From contig OZ010574.1 in assembly GCA_963932145.1 (NCBI GenBank), positions 63,080,878 through 63,144,877 on the forward strand: a DNA stretch of 64,000 bases. The letters run 5' to 3'. Positions 52,701-61,282 of the stretch are shown here, one piece after another. The stretch comes from Acanthosepion lycidas. Lineage: Eukaryota; Mollusca; Cephalopoda; Sepiida; Sepiidae. How positions within the stretch are numbered: position 1 is the stretch's first letter; the number at the start of each line of letters is the position of its first letter. Below the pieces are notes generated by a model. It saw nothing but the letters and a program-made list of their open reading frames with translations, searched no databases and had not been told where the DNA came from. The position numbers and the translations under genes are program-made.

Positions 52701-55278
52701 TGTTCATGTCTTGTGATATCCGGTCTTGTTCTCATTCTTTTGTTCATGTCTTGTGATATCCGGTCTTGTTCCGATTCTGTTGTTCATGTCTTGTGATATC
52801 CGGTCTTGTTCTTGTTCAGTTGTTCATGTCTTGTGATATCTGGTCTTGTTCTCATTCTTTTGTTCATGTCTTGTGATATCCCGTCTTGTTCTCATTCTGT
52901 TGTTCATGTCTTGTGATCTTCGGTCTTGTTCTCATTTTGTTGTTCATGTCTTGTGATATCCGGTCTTGTTCTCATTCTGTTGTTCATATCTTGTGATATC
53001 CGGTCTTGTTCCGATGCTGTTGTTCATGTCTTGTGATCTCCGGTCTTGTTCTCATTCTTTTGTTCATGTCTTGTGATATCCGGTCTTGTTCTCATTCTTT
53101 TGTTCATGTCTTGTGATATCCCATCTTGTTCTCATTCTGTTGTTCATGTCTTGTGATATCCAGTGTTGTTCCGATTCTGTTGTTCATGTCTTGTGATCTC
53201 CGGTCTTGTTCTCATTCTTTTGTTCATGTCTTGTGATATCCTGTCTTGTTCTCATTCTGTTGTTCATGTCTTGTGATATCCAGTGTTGTTCCGATTCTGT
53301 TGTTCATGTCTTGTGATATCCTGTCTTGTTCTCATTCTGTTGTTCATGTCTTGTGATATCCGGTCTTGTTCTCATTCTGTTGTTCATGTCTTGTGATATA
53401 CGGTCTTGTTCTCATTCTTTTGTTCGTGTCTTGTGATCTCCGGTCTTGTTCTCATTCTTTTGTTCATGTCTTGTGATCTCCGGTCTTGTTCTCATTCTGG
53501 TTTTCATGTCTTGTGTTATACGGTCTTGTTCCGATTCTGTTGTTCATGTTTTGTGATATCCGGTCTTGTTCTCATTCTTTTGTTCATGTCTTGTGATCTC
53601 CGGTCTTGTTCTCATTCTGGTTTTCATGTCTTGTGTTATACGGTCTTGTTCCGATTCTGTTGTTCATGTTTTGTGATATCCGGTCTTGTTCTCGTTCTGT
53701 TGTGCATCTCTTGTGATATCCGGTCTTGTTCCGAATCTGTTGTTCATGTCTTGTGATATCCGGTCTTGTTCTCATTCTTTTGTTCATGTCTTGTGATATC
53801 CGGTCTTGTTCCGATTCTGTTGTTCATGTCTTGTGATATCTGGTCTTGTTATTATTCTGTTGTTCATGTCTTGTGATATCCTGTCTTGTTCTCATTCTGT
53901 TGTTCATGTCTTGTGATATCCGGTCTTGTTCTCCTTCTTTTGTTTCATGTCTTGTGATCTCCGGTCTTGTTCTCATTCTGTTGTTCATGTCTTGTGATAC
54001 CCGGTCTTGTTCTAATTCTGTTGTTCATGTCTTGTGATATCCGGTCTTTTTCTCATTCTTATGTTCATGTCTTGTGATATCCGGTCTTGTTCCGATTCTG
54101 TTGTTCATGTCTTGTGATATCCGGTCTTGTTCTTGTTCAGTTGTTCATGTCTTGTGATATCTGGTCTTGTTATTATTTTTGTTGTTCATATCTTGTGATA
54201 TCCGGTCTTGTTCTGATTCTGTTGTTCATGTCTTGTGATATCCTGTCTTGTTCTCATTCTTTTGTTCATGTCTTGTGATATCCGTTCTTCTTCTCATTCT
54301 TTTGTTCATGTCTTGTGATATCCTGTCTTGTTCTCATTCTTTTGTTCATGTCATGTGATCTCCGGTCTTCTTCTCATTTTGTTGTTCATGTCTTGTGATA
54401 TCCTGTCTTGTTCTCATTCTGTTGTTCATGTCTTGTGATATCCAGTGTTGTTCCGACTCTGTTGTTCATGTCTTGTGATCTCCGGTCTTGTTCTCATTCT
54501 TTTGTTCATGTCTTGTGATATCCTGTCTTGTTCTCATTCTGTTGTTCATGTCTTGTGATATCCAGTGTTGTTCCGATTCTGTTGTTCATGTCTTGTGATA
54601 TCCTGTCTTGTTCTCATTCTGTTGTTTATGTCTTGTGATATCCGGTCTTGTTCTCATTCTGTTGTTCATGTCTTGTGATATACGGTCTTGTTCCGATTCT
54701 GTTGTTCATGTTTTGTGATATCCGGTCTTGTTCTCGTTCTGTTGTGCATGTCTTGTGATATCCGGTCTTGTTCCGAATCTGTTGTTCATGTCTTGTGATA
54801 TCCGGTCTTGTTCTCATTCTTTTGTTCATGTCTTGTGATATCCGGTCTTGTTCTTGTTTAGTTGTTCATGTCTTGTGATATCTGGTCTTGTTATTATTCT
54901 GTTGTTCATATCTTGTGATATCCGTTCTTGTTCTGATTCTGTTGTTCATGTCTTGTGATATCCGGTCTTCTTCTCATTCTTTTCTTCATGTCTTGTGATA
55001 TCCTGTCTTGTTCTCATTCTTTTGTTCATGTCATGTGATCTCCGGTCTTCTTCTCATTTTGTTGTTCATGTCTTGTGATATCCGGTCTTGTTCTCATTCT
55101 GTTGTTCATGTCTTGTGATATCCAGTCTTGTTCCGATTCTGTTGTTCATGTCTTGTGATATCCGGTCTTGTTCTCATTCTTTTGTTCATGTCTTGTGATA
55201 TCCAGTCTTGTTCTCATTCTTTTGTTCATGTCTTGTGATATCCGGTCTTGTTCCGAATCTGTTGTTCATGTCTTGTGA
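43799..55278 (+). repeat. 9.72-kb distal satellite block, copy B, expanded to 11.48 kb
   Basis: Copy of 34,079-43,798 placed directly after it. Net gain is 1,760 bp: a 1,880-bp internal tandem duplication (46,881-48,760 / 48,761-50,640) minus a 120-bp deletion of the units matching 36,541-36,660. Both changes are exact multiples of 40 bp. One further 40-bp unit (matching 38,761-38,800) is missing from the first sub-copy near 48,360 and kept in the second near 50,241. The junction with copy A lies inside the conserved second half of a unit at about 43,779-43,798, where both parents are identical, so the breakpoint cannot be placed more finely. Confidence 0.9.
46881..50640 (+). repeat. 1,880-bp (47-unit) tandem duplication inside copy B
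   Basis: Landmarks at 46,961/48,841, 47,207/49,087 and 47,887/49,767 are all 1,880 bp apart. The seam is at about 48,761, where cctgtcttgt follows a ccggtc unit, while copy A has cctgtcttat at the matching place (39,201). After 50,640 the sequence rejoins copy A at offset 11,480. The event is absent from copy A and is therefore younger than the 9.72-kb duplication. Confidence 0.88.
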
Positions 55279-55492
55279 TATCCGGTCTTGTTCTCATTCT
55301 TTTGTTCATGTCTTGTGATATCCAGTCTTGTTCTTATTCAGTTGTTCATGTCTTGTGATATCTGGTCTTGTTATTATTCTTTTGTTCATGTCTTGTGATA
55401 TCCAGTCTTGTTCTTATTCTGTTGTTCATGTCTTGTGATATCCGGTCTTGTTCTTATTCTGTTGTTCATGTCTTGTGATATCCGGTCTTGTT
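55279..55492 (+). repeat. Terminal satellite units and array boundary
   Basis: Five divergent units beyond copy B, rich in ttcttattct and ttattattct variants. The final partial unit reads tccggtcttg at 55,481-55,490 and passes into ttgttaatgtatactgc, which is not satellite. The end is abrupt, within one unit. I see no target-site duplication, transposon terminus or telomeric repeat at the junction. Confidence 0.85.
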
Positions 55493-56320
55493 GTTAATGT
55501 ATACTGCTCAATTATTATTCTCAAATAATAGCATCATAGAAAAAAGTATTGTTTTCTTAATTTCCTGATAAATTCGTTGCATTTCAAAATGCTATTCTCG
55601 CCCTTTTGTTGAGATAGTCACAAGGATCATGTGATGGCCTTTGAGTGATATCAGCAGATAAATTGATGAAGGTATTCTTGATGTATCCCCACCAGAGAAG
55701 TAGGACATTACTTGTTGATAGTGGTTGGGTCTTACACTTAAGGCCACATCAGTACCAATTATGTTTATTATTCTTTTTCCATTCATCTATTCCATCCTGT
55801 CTGTGAACTGTGTTGTTGTTGTCATTGATATAGCAATACTCATAACGAGAGAAATGTAATTGGGAAAATAAATATGTCTTTCCCTCACTCTTGTTACAAA
55901 ATAACTTTGAGTTCTTTTCCTGGGCTAGGTAGTGTAGATTTTGCACACAGTGGAAAATGAGCGATCAATAATTGAATGGTACTAATTAGAACAAATTATC
56001 CCTAGACTTAAACAGCTGAATCAGAACAATCTACCCATGTAGATTAAATAAAATGTTCAGTATACTCTGAAAGTTACCTGGATCAACAAGCAACTGATGA
56101 AAGCCATTTTCATGTTTGATTTGTTTTTTTTTTTGTTTTTTTTTTTTATGACAGGAAAACTTCTCATCTTCTAAAAATATTTAATATTCTGTAAACTGTC
56201 AGAACTTTCCTGTCACCCAGATATTTTGTAATGACACCCTTGATGTGGAAAATTTCTTGTTTCTCATGGTTTCCCTTGACAACCAACACTGTGAATGAAA
56301 AGCCAAACTTGCTTTATCAG
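55493..56320. other. Non-repetitive AT-rich flank, no gene recognised
   Basis: First 0.8 kb beyond the satellite. Two overlapping minus-strand reading frames of 64 and 65 codons (55,592-55,786 and 55,749-55,946) have no recognisable domain and no supporting splice or promoter context, so I do not call them genes. A T-rich run lies at 56,121-56,147. Confidence 0.6.
56121..56147. repeat. Poly(T) tract
   Basis: A 27-base run of T with two interrupting G. It could be the poly(A) tail of a minus-strand retroposed sequence, but I recognise no element next to it. Confidence 0.7.
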
Positions 56321-56629
56321 CTGTTGCAGAAAACACTTTCTTCAACCAAAGAATGATTCAGCGTCTTCTGCAGTATTTTCCTATTTCTTTATAACCATGT
56401 CAAAGAAAATAAAAACAACTCATATTAAAGCTAATGATAGAAAAAATACATAAATAGAATAAAAATATTAATGTCTGTTGCAGAAAACACTTTCTTCAAC
56501 CAAAAGAATGATTCAGCGTCTTCTGCAGTATTTTCCTATTTCTTTATAACCATGTCAAAGAAAATAAAAACAACTCATATTAAAGCTAATGATAGAAAAA
56601 ATACATCAATAGAATAAAAATATTAATGT
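56321..56629. repeat. Two-copy 154-bp tandem duplication
   Basis: The sequence starting ctgttgcagaaaacac at 56,321 repeats at 56,475. The copies (154 and 155 bp) differ by one extra A (ccaaag against ccaaaag) and one substitution (cataaatag against catcaatag). Such low divergence points to a recent local duplication. The unit is AT-rich and has no recognised coding content. Confidence 0.93.
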
Positions 56630-56689
56630 CTGTATACATAAATTTGTAAAGCAGAATTAGAAAGAAAAAACTGATACGATTGAATTAAA

Positions 56690-57563
56690 TCTGTAAATGC
56701 AAACTGGAGGTGTCAAAATCAAACAAGTACAGAAATTTAAATCTCTGGAAATTTTTATAATAGGCAATGGAAAATATGACACAAAATGAATGAAAGTTGT
56801 CTTCCAAAAGCTAATCAATGTATTAAGAAATGGGAAATTTTCATTAGAAACAAAGAAAATGGTGCTGAAATACAGTGCATTATCTATATAGGAGTGAATG
56901 CTTGAAAATTTCTTAACAGATTGTGCAGAAGAAATTCATCTACCTTTAAAAAAGGCAGTGGGTGTGCACCTGCAGATGTCATTGGCTCCATGATACCACG
57001 AAAAACCAGGGAAGACATATTTTGTTGGTTATAGCAGAAAATGTTTGATGGAATAGATGGATATGCTGTCTATGGGATTCATGGAATAACTTGAATGTGC
57101 TGGCTATCGATTAGCATACCTGTCTTTGATTACATATAAACTCATTGGTAGTAAAGAAGTGGCGAGGTGAAGAAAACAGATTATGAAGAAGTCACTTCAC
57201 ACAACAGAGATGTAGCTCTATAGAAGGATGCTGGGAATATCATGGATGGAACATGTGAAGAATGAGGAAGTTTTAAGGAAAATGGAACCAAAAAGGATGA
57301 TTATAATTAGAATCAGAGAGAAGCAGTTGAAATTTCTAGTGCACATAATGAGGAAAGCAGGCTTGGAGAATTTGACACTCACAGAGCATATTGAAAGCAA
57401 GAGGGGCAGAGAAAAACAGAGTTGGCTACCTAATGGACTTTATTTTATATGGTTGACAGAATAGGGACTAGGAGCATAATAACTGACTAAACTTAAAGCT
57501 ACAAAGTATAGAAAGTTGGGGAGAGCCATGATCACCTATTTTGTGAGGGGACATGGCACGTAA
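56690..57563 (+). mobile_element. LINE-like reverse transcriptase remnant, C-terminal end, copy 1
   Basis: The 3' end of a non-LTR retrotransposon ORF2, the protein that combines endonuclease and reverse transcriptase in intact elements. Visible pieces on the plus strand are KIKQVQKFKSLE near 56,717, FQKLINVLRNGKFSLETKK near 56,800, MLGISWMEHVKNEEVLRKM from 57,228, LENLTLTEHIE near 57,365, and RKLGRAMITYF near 57,510 followed by a stop at 57,561. These match in order the region downstream of the catalytic core in a widespread animal LINE family; I am not sure of the clade. The frame is broken by shifts, several stops (from 57,465) and an inserted stretch at 56,944-57,219. The catalytic domain is absent, so the element is inactive and 5'-truncated. 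The related copy at 62,640-63,361 confirms the alignment. Confidence 0.8.
56944..57219. other. About 275-bp insertion splitting retrotransposon copy 1
   Basis: In the copy at 62,640-63,361, ttgattctac runs directly into agaaagatgctggg. In copy 1 the matching ttcatctac (ending 56,943) and tagaaggatgctggg (from 57,221) are separated by about 275 bp. The inserted DNA has no terminal inverted repeat or tRNA-like head that I recognise. The short flanking similarity tctac/tctat could be a decayed 5-bp target duplication or chance. Confidence 0.5.
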
Positions 57564-58203
57564 AAGCAGAATATGCTAATTCATTCAATTGAAATAATTG
57601 TCAGTAAAACATGGAAGATTATCCTTGACATTATTTATAAAGTTGGGTATGTCAGAAACTAAATCAGTATCCCACATTGTTTAGGGTTAAAATAATTCCT
57701 TGCATAAAGAAAAAAACAAAACAAACTCCTATTGCCCAATTGATGCGTGTGATCAGATCACTGATTTAAATATTGGATAGTCAGATTTGAATAATGGTTA
57801 CTGCTGCACTTTATGTCAGTACAGTTTTTCACGAGGCAACCAAGACAACATTTAAAAAAAAAAGGCGAGGATTTATTGACATTGTTTTCATTTTAGATGG
57901 ACCAGAAAGAAAATTCTTATTTGTTTGTAATTTTTGCCATCAGATTCTAATGCTAAATTCTGGTTTGCATTAATCAATAATGCCAAGCACCCATGTGTAC
58001 AATATAAATTTGGCAGGTGCCTGATGTCTATTTTTTTTTTAAATTTTTCATGGATTTTTATTTTTAAAGACTTGTGTCAGTAAAAGGAAGAGAAAAATTC
58101 AAAAGGAAATCCTTATTGGTGTGGTAGCAATATTGGAAATCATATATAGTGATTCAGAGAAACATTTGGAATGTGGTTTGTCATTTTATGCAAATTAATA
58201 TAA
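57564..58203. other. AT-rich unassigned flank
   Basis: No gene, RNA or repeat family recognised. It contains short A and T homopolymers (A-run at about 57,853-57,863, T-run at about 58,030-58,040). Stop codons are frequent in all frames. Confidence 0.6.
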
Positions 58204-58680
58204 GTGTCTGCTGAACATAAAGTCAGGGATCAGTTTTCTATTGTTATTAAGTAATAAATTGATCCCTCCACCTCGCTCTCTCAGATTTTATGTAAACCAA
58301 TGTTTTCATGATAAAACTGATGTTGGGAATAATTTTCAAGATAGGTGTCTGCTGAACATCAAGAGAGGGAATAGTTTTCTATTGTATTAAGTAATGATTT
58401 GATCCCCCCTCCAGCTCTGTCAGATTTTAATATGTAAATCAATGTTTTCACAATAGAAATGATATTAACCAACTGATGATAAGAAAAATTTCATAATACA
58501 TTTGCATTAAATATTAACAACTACTGGACATAAAGTGGGAGTTCAGTTTTCTATTGTTATTTAGTAATAAACTGATCCCCCTCACCAGAATTACTTCACC
58601 CTGTCAGATTTTTTATGCCAGTCAACGTTTTCACAAAAAAATTGGTGTTAACCAACTGATAGTAAAATTTTCAGGATATC
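58204..58680. repeat. Degenerate three-copy tandem repeat, about 141-172 bp per copy
   Basis: Three diverged copies begin at about 58,204 (gtgtctgctgaacat), 58,345 (gtgtctgctgaacat) and 58,517 (aacaactactggacat). Each then has agttttctattg, a ttaagtaat-like segment, tgatccc, a pyrimidine-rich stretch, tcagatttt and a cc/tcaatgttttcac-like segment. Copies differ by substitutions and indels and so are much older than the 154-bp and 56-bp repeats nearby. The array ends exactly where a poly(T) run starts. Confidence 0.8.
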
Positions 58681-59520
58681 TTTTTTTTTTTCTTTTTTTT
58701 TTTTTAAGCAACTCACCACAAGCAAAGTAGGAGTTCCACTAGTACACAAAGGGGCTAAAGAGAGTGTAAGGGAAAAGACTGGATTTAGTGGGGAGGGTTG
58801 AGGAAATAATAAAAAGAAGAACGAGGATCAAGGCAACAGAAAATGTCAATTGACATTACATTTAAATTTTTGAAGATTATAGTTATCAGGGAAACAAGTA
58901 AGAGGAAGGGAGTTCCACTGTCAGGAAGTGCGAGAGAAGAAGCTGTTGGAGTAGAAGAGGTGGTTACATTTAACTGTTTTGACACTGAAAGGGTGGGACC
59001 GAGATGCCAATCTAGTAGCATGCAGTCAGGGCACCAGTAAAAATTGCTCATCAGAGCAGTTGCCATGAAAATATTTATAGAAAAGACAGAGGGAAACCAC
59101 AGCACATCTGTGAGAAAGTGACTAGTTGAGACCCCAAGTCAGGACTGATTTCTTTGCATATCTCTCTTTAGATTTTGTTGAGAACCTCGAGATGAACAGC
59201 GGGGTCACTAGACCATATATGGTGACAGTATTCCTTGCACGGACGAATGATAGATTTGAAGGATGGACTCAAGCAAGAAAAACTTCCTGACACAGAACCA
59301 ACTTTCCTTGTGGTAAATGCAACAATTGATTCAATGTAGTTGTTCTACCTCAGGTCAGTGGAGAACAGGAGACCAAGAAGGCACAGTGAGGTACTCTCAT
59401 TTAGTTGAACATCAACCATGCTGATAGGAGGCAGGGACATTTTGCTATGATGAGTAAATGACTGCAGTTTCATTTGGGAGGCATTAAAATTGACAAGTCA
59501 GACAGATTGGAGATTATATG
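58681..59520 (-). mobile_element. CR1/Jockey-like LINE 3' end, copy 1
   Basis: Read on the minus strand, this shows the end of a reverse transcriptase ORF: VNFNASQMKLQSFTHH near 59,490, SMVDVQLNESTSLCLLG near 59,400, FKSIIRPCKEYCHHIWSS near 59,260, then SHRCAVVSLCLFYKYFHGNC near 59,110 and NSFFSRTS near 58,930. These are typical of the thumb and C-terminal tail of CR1/Jockey-superfamily ORF2. The frame changes at least once between 59,260 and 59,118 and contains stops, so it is a dead copy. The 3' end is followed by a poly(A) tail, seen as poly(T) with one C at 58,681-58,705. The 5' side stops near 59,520, so the catalytic core is missing. The exact clade is uncertain. Confidence 0.82.
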
Positions 59521-60569
59521 ATAAGTATATTATTACAGCAAGTACAATACAAACAAGTATGAAAGAACTTTGTTTGAATGTGTCCTCTAGAATCTAGAGT
59601 ACCATAACTTAAGCTAACAGAAAAGTAATGAGAGGTAATGTTCAGCAATGGAGATTAAGCATTGTTAAAATGAAAAGGAGAAATTATTTATGTTTTTCCT
59701 TCAGGCAATGTACAAAAATGTTTAAAGAGTTTGATTCAAGATTCTACCACATATAAAGAAGTTGGTATGGCATCATTGTTGTAAGGAAAGCTAATGTGAA
59801 CAAAATGTTGCTGTGTATGAACTTTATCCCACAGCAGGGGCAAACTGCATATTAGTCTTGGCTGCTTCTGTTAACATGGGACTCCTGCTGCCTATGGCTG
59901 TCTGGTTTTTAAGCTTCAGTGGATGTGTGTATTCAGCAAGTGTCTGGCCAAAATGTGTGATGACAGACAAATGACCATGCTAACTTCTGTCATGGAGTTG
60001 AATTGCTGGTTGTTTATACAGATTTCCAATAGCATGAAAACAAACTTTTCGTTAAAGTTACATGAATATTTTCTGATTTTCTTCCTCTGTTCTCACTCCT
60101 TAGCAATGTTCTTGTTTCTAACTCTTCCACATCTACTAACCCCCCTTGTGTCTCAGTGGCTTTATTACCTTACTTGCTGTGAACTCCATTAAATTATAAT
60201 AAAAATTTCAGTAAATAATCTTAAAAATTTTGTCTACACTATGGAAAATTAACATAAAAAAAGAAGCAGAGATAATGAAAATTATTGAATAAAAAATGTG
60301 TAGTACCCAAAATTAGGCAGCAAATTTGTAAATTATTGACTGAATATTAATGCAAACTATTAATAAAGTAGAATGTCTTGGTAGGGTAATGGTTGTAAAA
60401 GAAGGTCCTAAGCAGACGATGTCATATGAGTGGCTGTGTTGTCTGTCAAATTTGCAGGTGGCGGGTCAAACTGGTAGATGATTCTGGAGTGGTCATCAGG
60501 TCATCAGAGAACGTGACTGAGCCAGTGCACACAGTACTGAGCAGTGGTGTGGAGTATGATCAATTGACC
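59521..60569. other. Unassigned AT-rich DNA
   Basis: No homologous element or gene recognised. A plus-strand frame of 89 codons (59,923-60,192) encodes a hydrophobic, low-complexity protein with no motif I know. It is best treated as chance. The 100 bp before the poly(T) at 60,570 are somewhat more GC-rich but show no tRNA-like or promoter structure. Confidence 0.6.
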
Positions 60570-60975
60570 TTTTTTTTTTTTTAATCATTTTACCTCAAGT
60601 AAGGCAATAAAGCCACTAATACATAATGAGAGAGAAAAATAAGGAATTAAGAATACAGAACATAACAAATGACATTGCTTTTAAATTTTTGAAGATCAAA
60701 GTTGACTGGGAAGCAAGAAGCCAGAAAAGAGTTCCACAAATGAGAAGTGTGAAAGAAGAAACTGTTAGTACTTATGGTTACATGTAGCCATTTCAACTGT
60801 AAAATGATGAAACCTTTGCAGCCAATCTAGTACTGTGCTTAAATTCACAAAGACTAATTACCATAGAGAAACGTTCATCGGAACAATTACCATGAAACTA
60901 TTTATAGAAAAGGCACAGGGAAACTACAATATAGTGGTGGGAAAGTGACTGATGTTGAAATGTCAGGTTGCATGT
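60570..60975 (-). mobile_element. CR1/Jockey-like LINE 3' end, copy 2
   Basis: Diverged homologue of 58,681-59,150. Shared landmarks on the plus strand are aaatttttgaagat (60,685), gagttccac (60,729), ccaatctagta (60,823), ttaccatgaaa (60,888) and tttatagaaaaggcac (60,901). The element ends in a T-run at 60,570-60,582 at the same place as copy 1, so both kept the genuine 3' end and tail. The coding frame is destroyed. It is shorter than copy 1, with similarity fading by about 60,975. Confidence 0.75.
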
Positions 60976-61282
60976 TGGGATAGGTTGAGATATGAGATTT
61001 TGAATAGATTCAAATATCAAAACAGATTTGTTTACAGAAAGAAAATGATGTCAAAGTTCAGAAAAAGAAACCTTTGAGCTGAGTTTGATTTTCTATACAC
61101 ATCTCCAGCTATAGTTTAAATAACTGGATAGACTGGGCTTTCTATCCATGTTTGGCAGCCAGTCCAGTGATGATGTCTTAATAAAGCCATCTATATCCAA
61201 GAAGCATAGGGATGTGTGAGCCTGAAAACATGTTCAAACTGAGACAGGCTGAGATAGTGTTTTTTCACAAAAACAAAAAAGA
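60976..61282. other. Unassigned DNA between two LINE remnants
   Basis: Nothing recognised. It may contain further decayed sequence of the same CR1/Jockey-like family, but the similarity is too weak to support by eye. Confidence 0.45.

Larger units (their letters stand above)
1..55492 (+). repeat. 40-bp satellite DNA array, truncated by window start
   Basis: Head-to-tail repetition of a 40-bp unit, first seen at 1-40, runs without interruption to about 55,492, or about 1,387 copies, all in one orientation. Key submotifs are GATATC across each unit junction, TGTCTTGT twice per unit (unit positions 7-14 and 32-39) and TTGTTC twice (11-16 and 25-30). The plus strand of the commonest unit is 21 T, 8 C, 7 G and 4 A, a strong T/A strand asymmetry with 37.5% GC. 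Every spacing I checked is a multiple of 40 apart from rare single-base indels. No transposon or other foreign sequence interrupts the array. Known satellites of this size and homogeneity are usually heterochromatic (centromeric, pericentromeric, subtelomeric or sex-chromosomal); which applies here cannot be told. Open reading frames inside it are by-products of the repeat. Confidence 0.98.

Noticed and set aside
13531-54829. Repeated 60-116 codon reading frames inside the satellite, encoding Cys/Leu/Ser-rich or basic repetitive proteins
   Set aside because: Forty is not a multiple of three, so every plus-strand frame meets the TGA of the ttgtgatat motif once per 120 bp. Longer frames occur only where that TGA is mutated (for example cttgttata near 13,640 and cttgtgttata near 35,278). 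This is a product of the repeat, not selection for coding.
1-55492. CRISPR array
   Set aside because: The whole 40-bp period is repeated, with no unique spacers. Variation is scattered single-base change, there are no cas genes, and the flank is eukaryotic.
1-55492. Telomeric or subtelomeric simple repeat
   Set aside because: The unit is unrelated to TTAGGG-type repeats, and the right side continues into ordinary interspersed-repeat DNA.
1-55492. CENP-B box as evidence for a centromere
   Set aside because: Some variants contain ttcgg or ttccg, but none I saw has the full spaced arrangement of the mammalian box.
57218-57400. 60-codon minus-strand reading frame
   Set aside because: Antisense shadow of the plus-strand LINE copy 1 coding stretch at 57,228-57,464.
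58843-59040. 65-codon plus-strand reading frame
   Set aside because: It is antisense to the LINE remnant and has no domain.
58785-59105. 106-codon minus-strand reading frame as a gene
   Set aside because: It lies over the CR1/Jockey-like remnant but in a different frame from the recognisable reverse transcriptase tail. It is a shadow of the decayed element.
59923-60192. 89-codon hydrophobic plus-strand reading frame
   Set aside because: No motif, no homologue I recognise and no supporting context. The leucine/phenylalanine-rich content follows from T-rich DNA.
60421-60570. Possible tRNA-derived SINE head before the poly(T)
   Set aside because: The stretch is more GC-rich than its surroundings, but I could not find A- and B-box motifs at suitable spacing or a cloverleaf.
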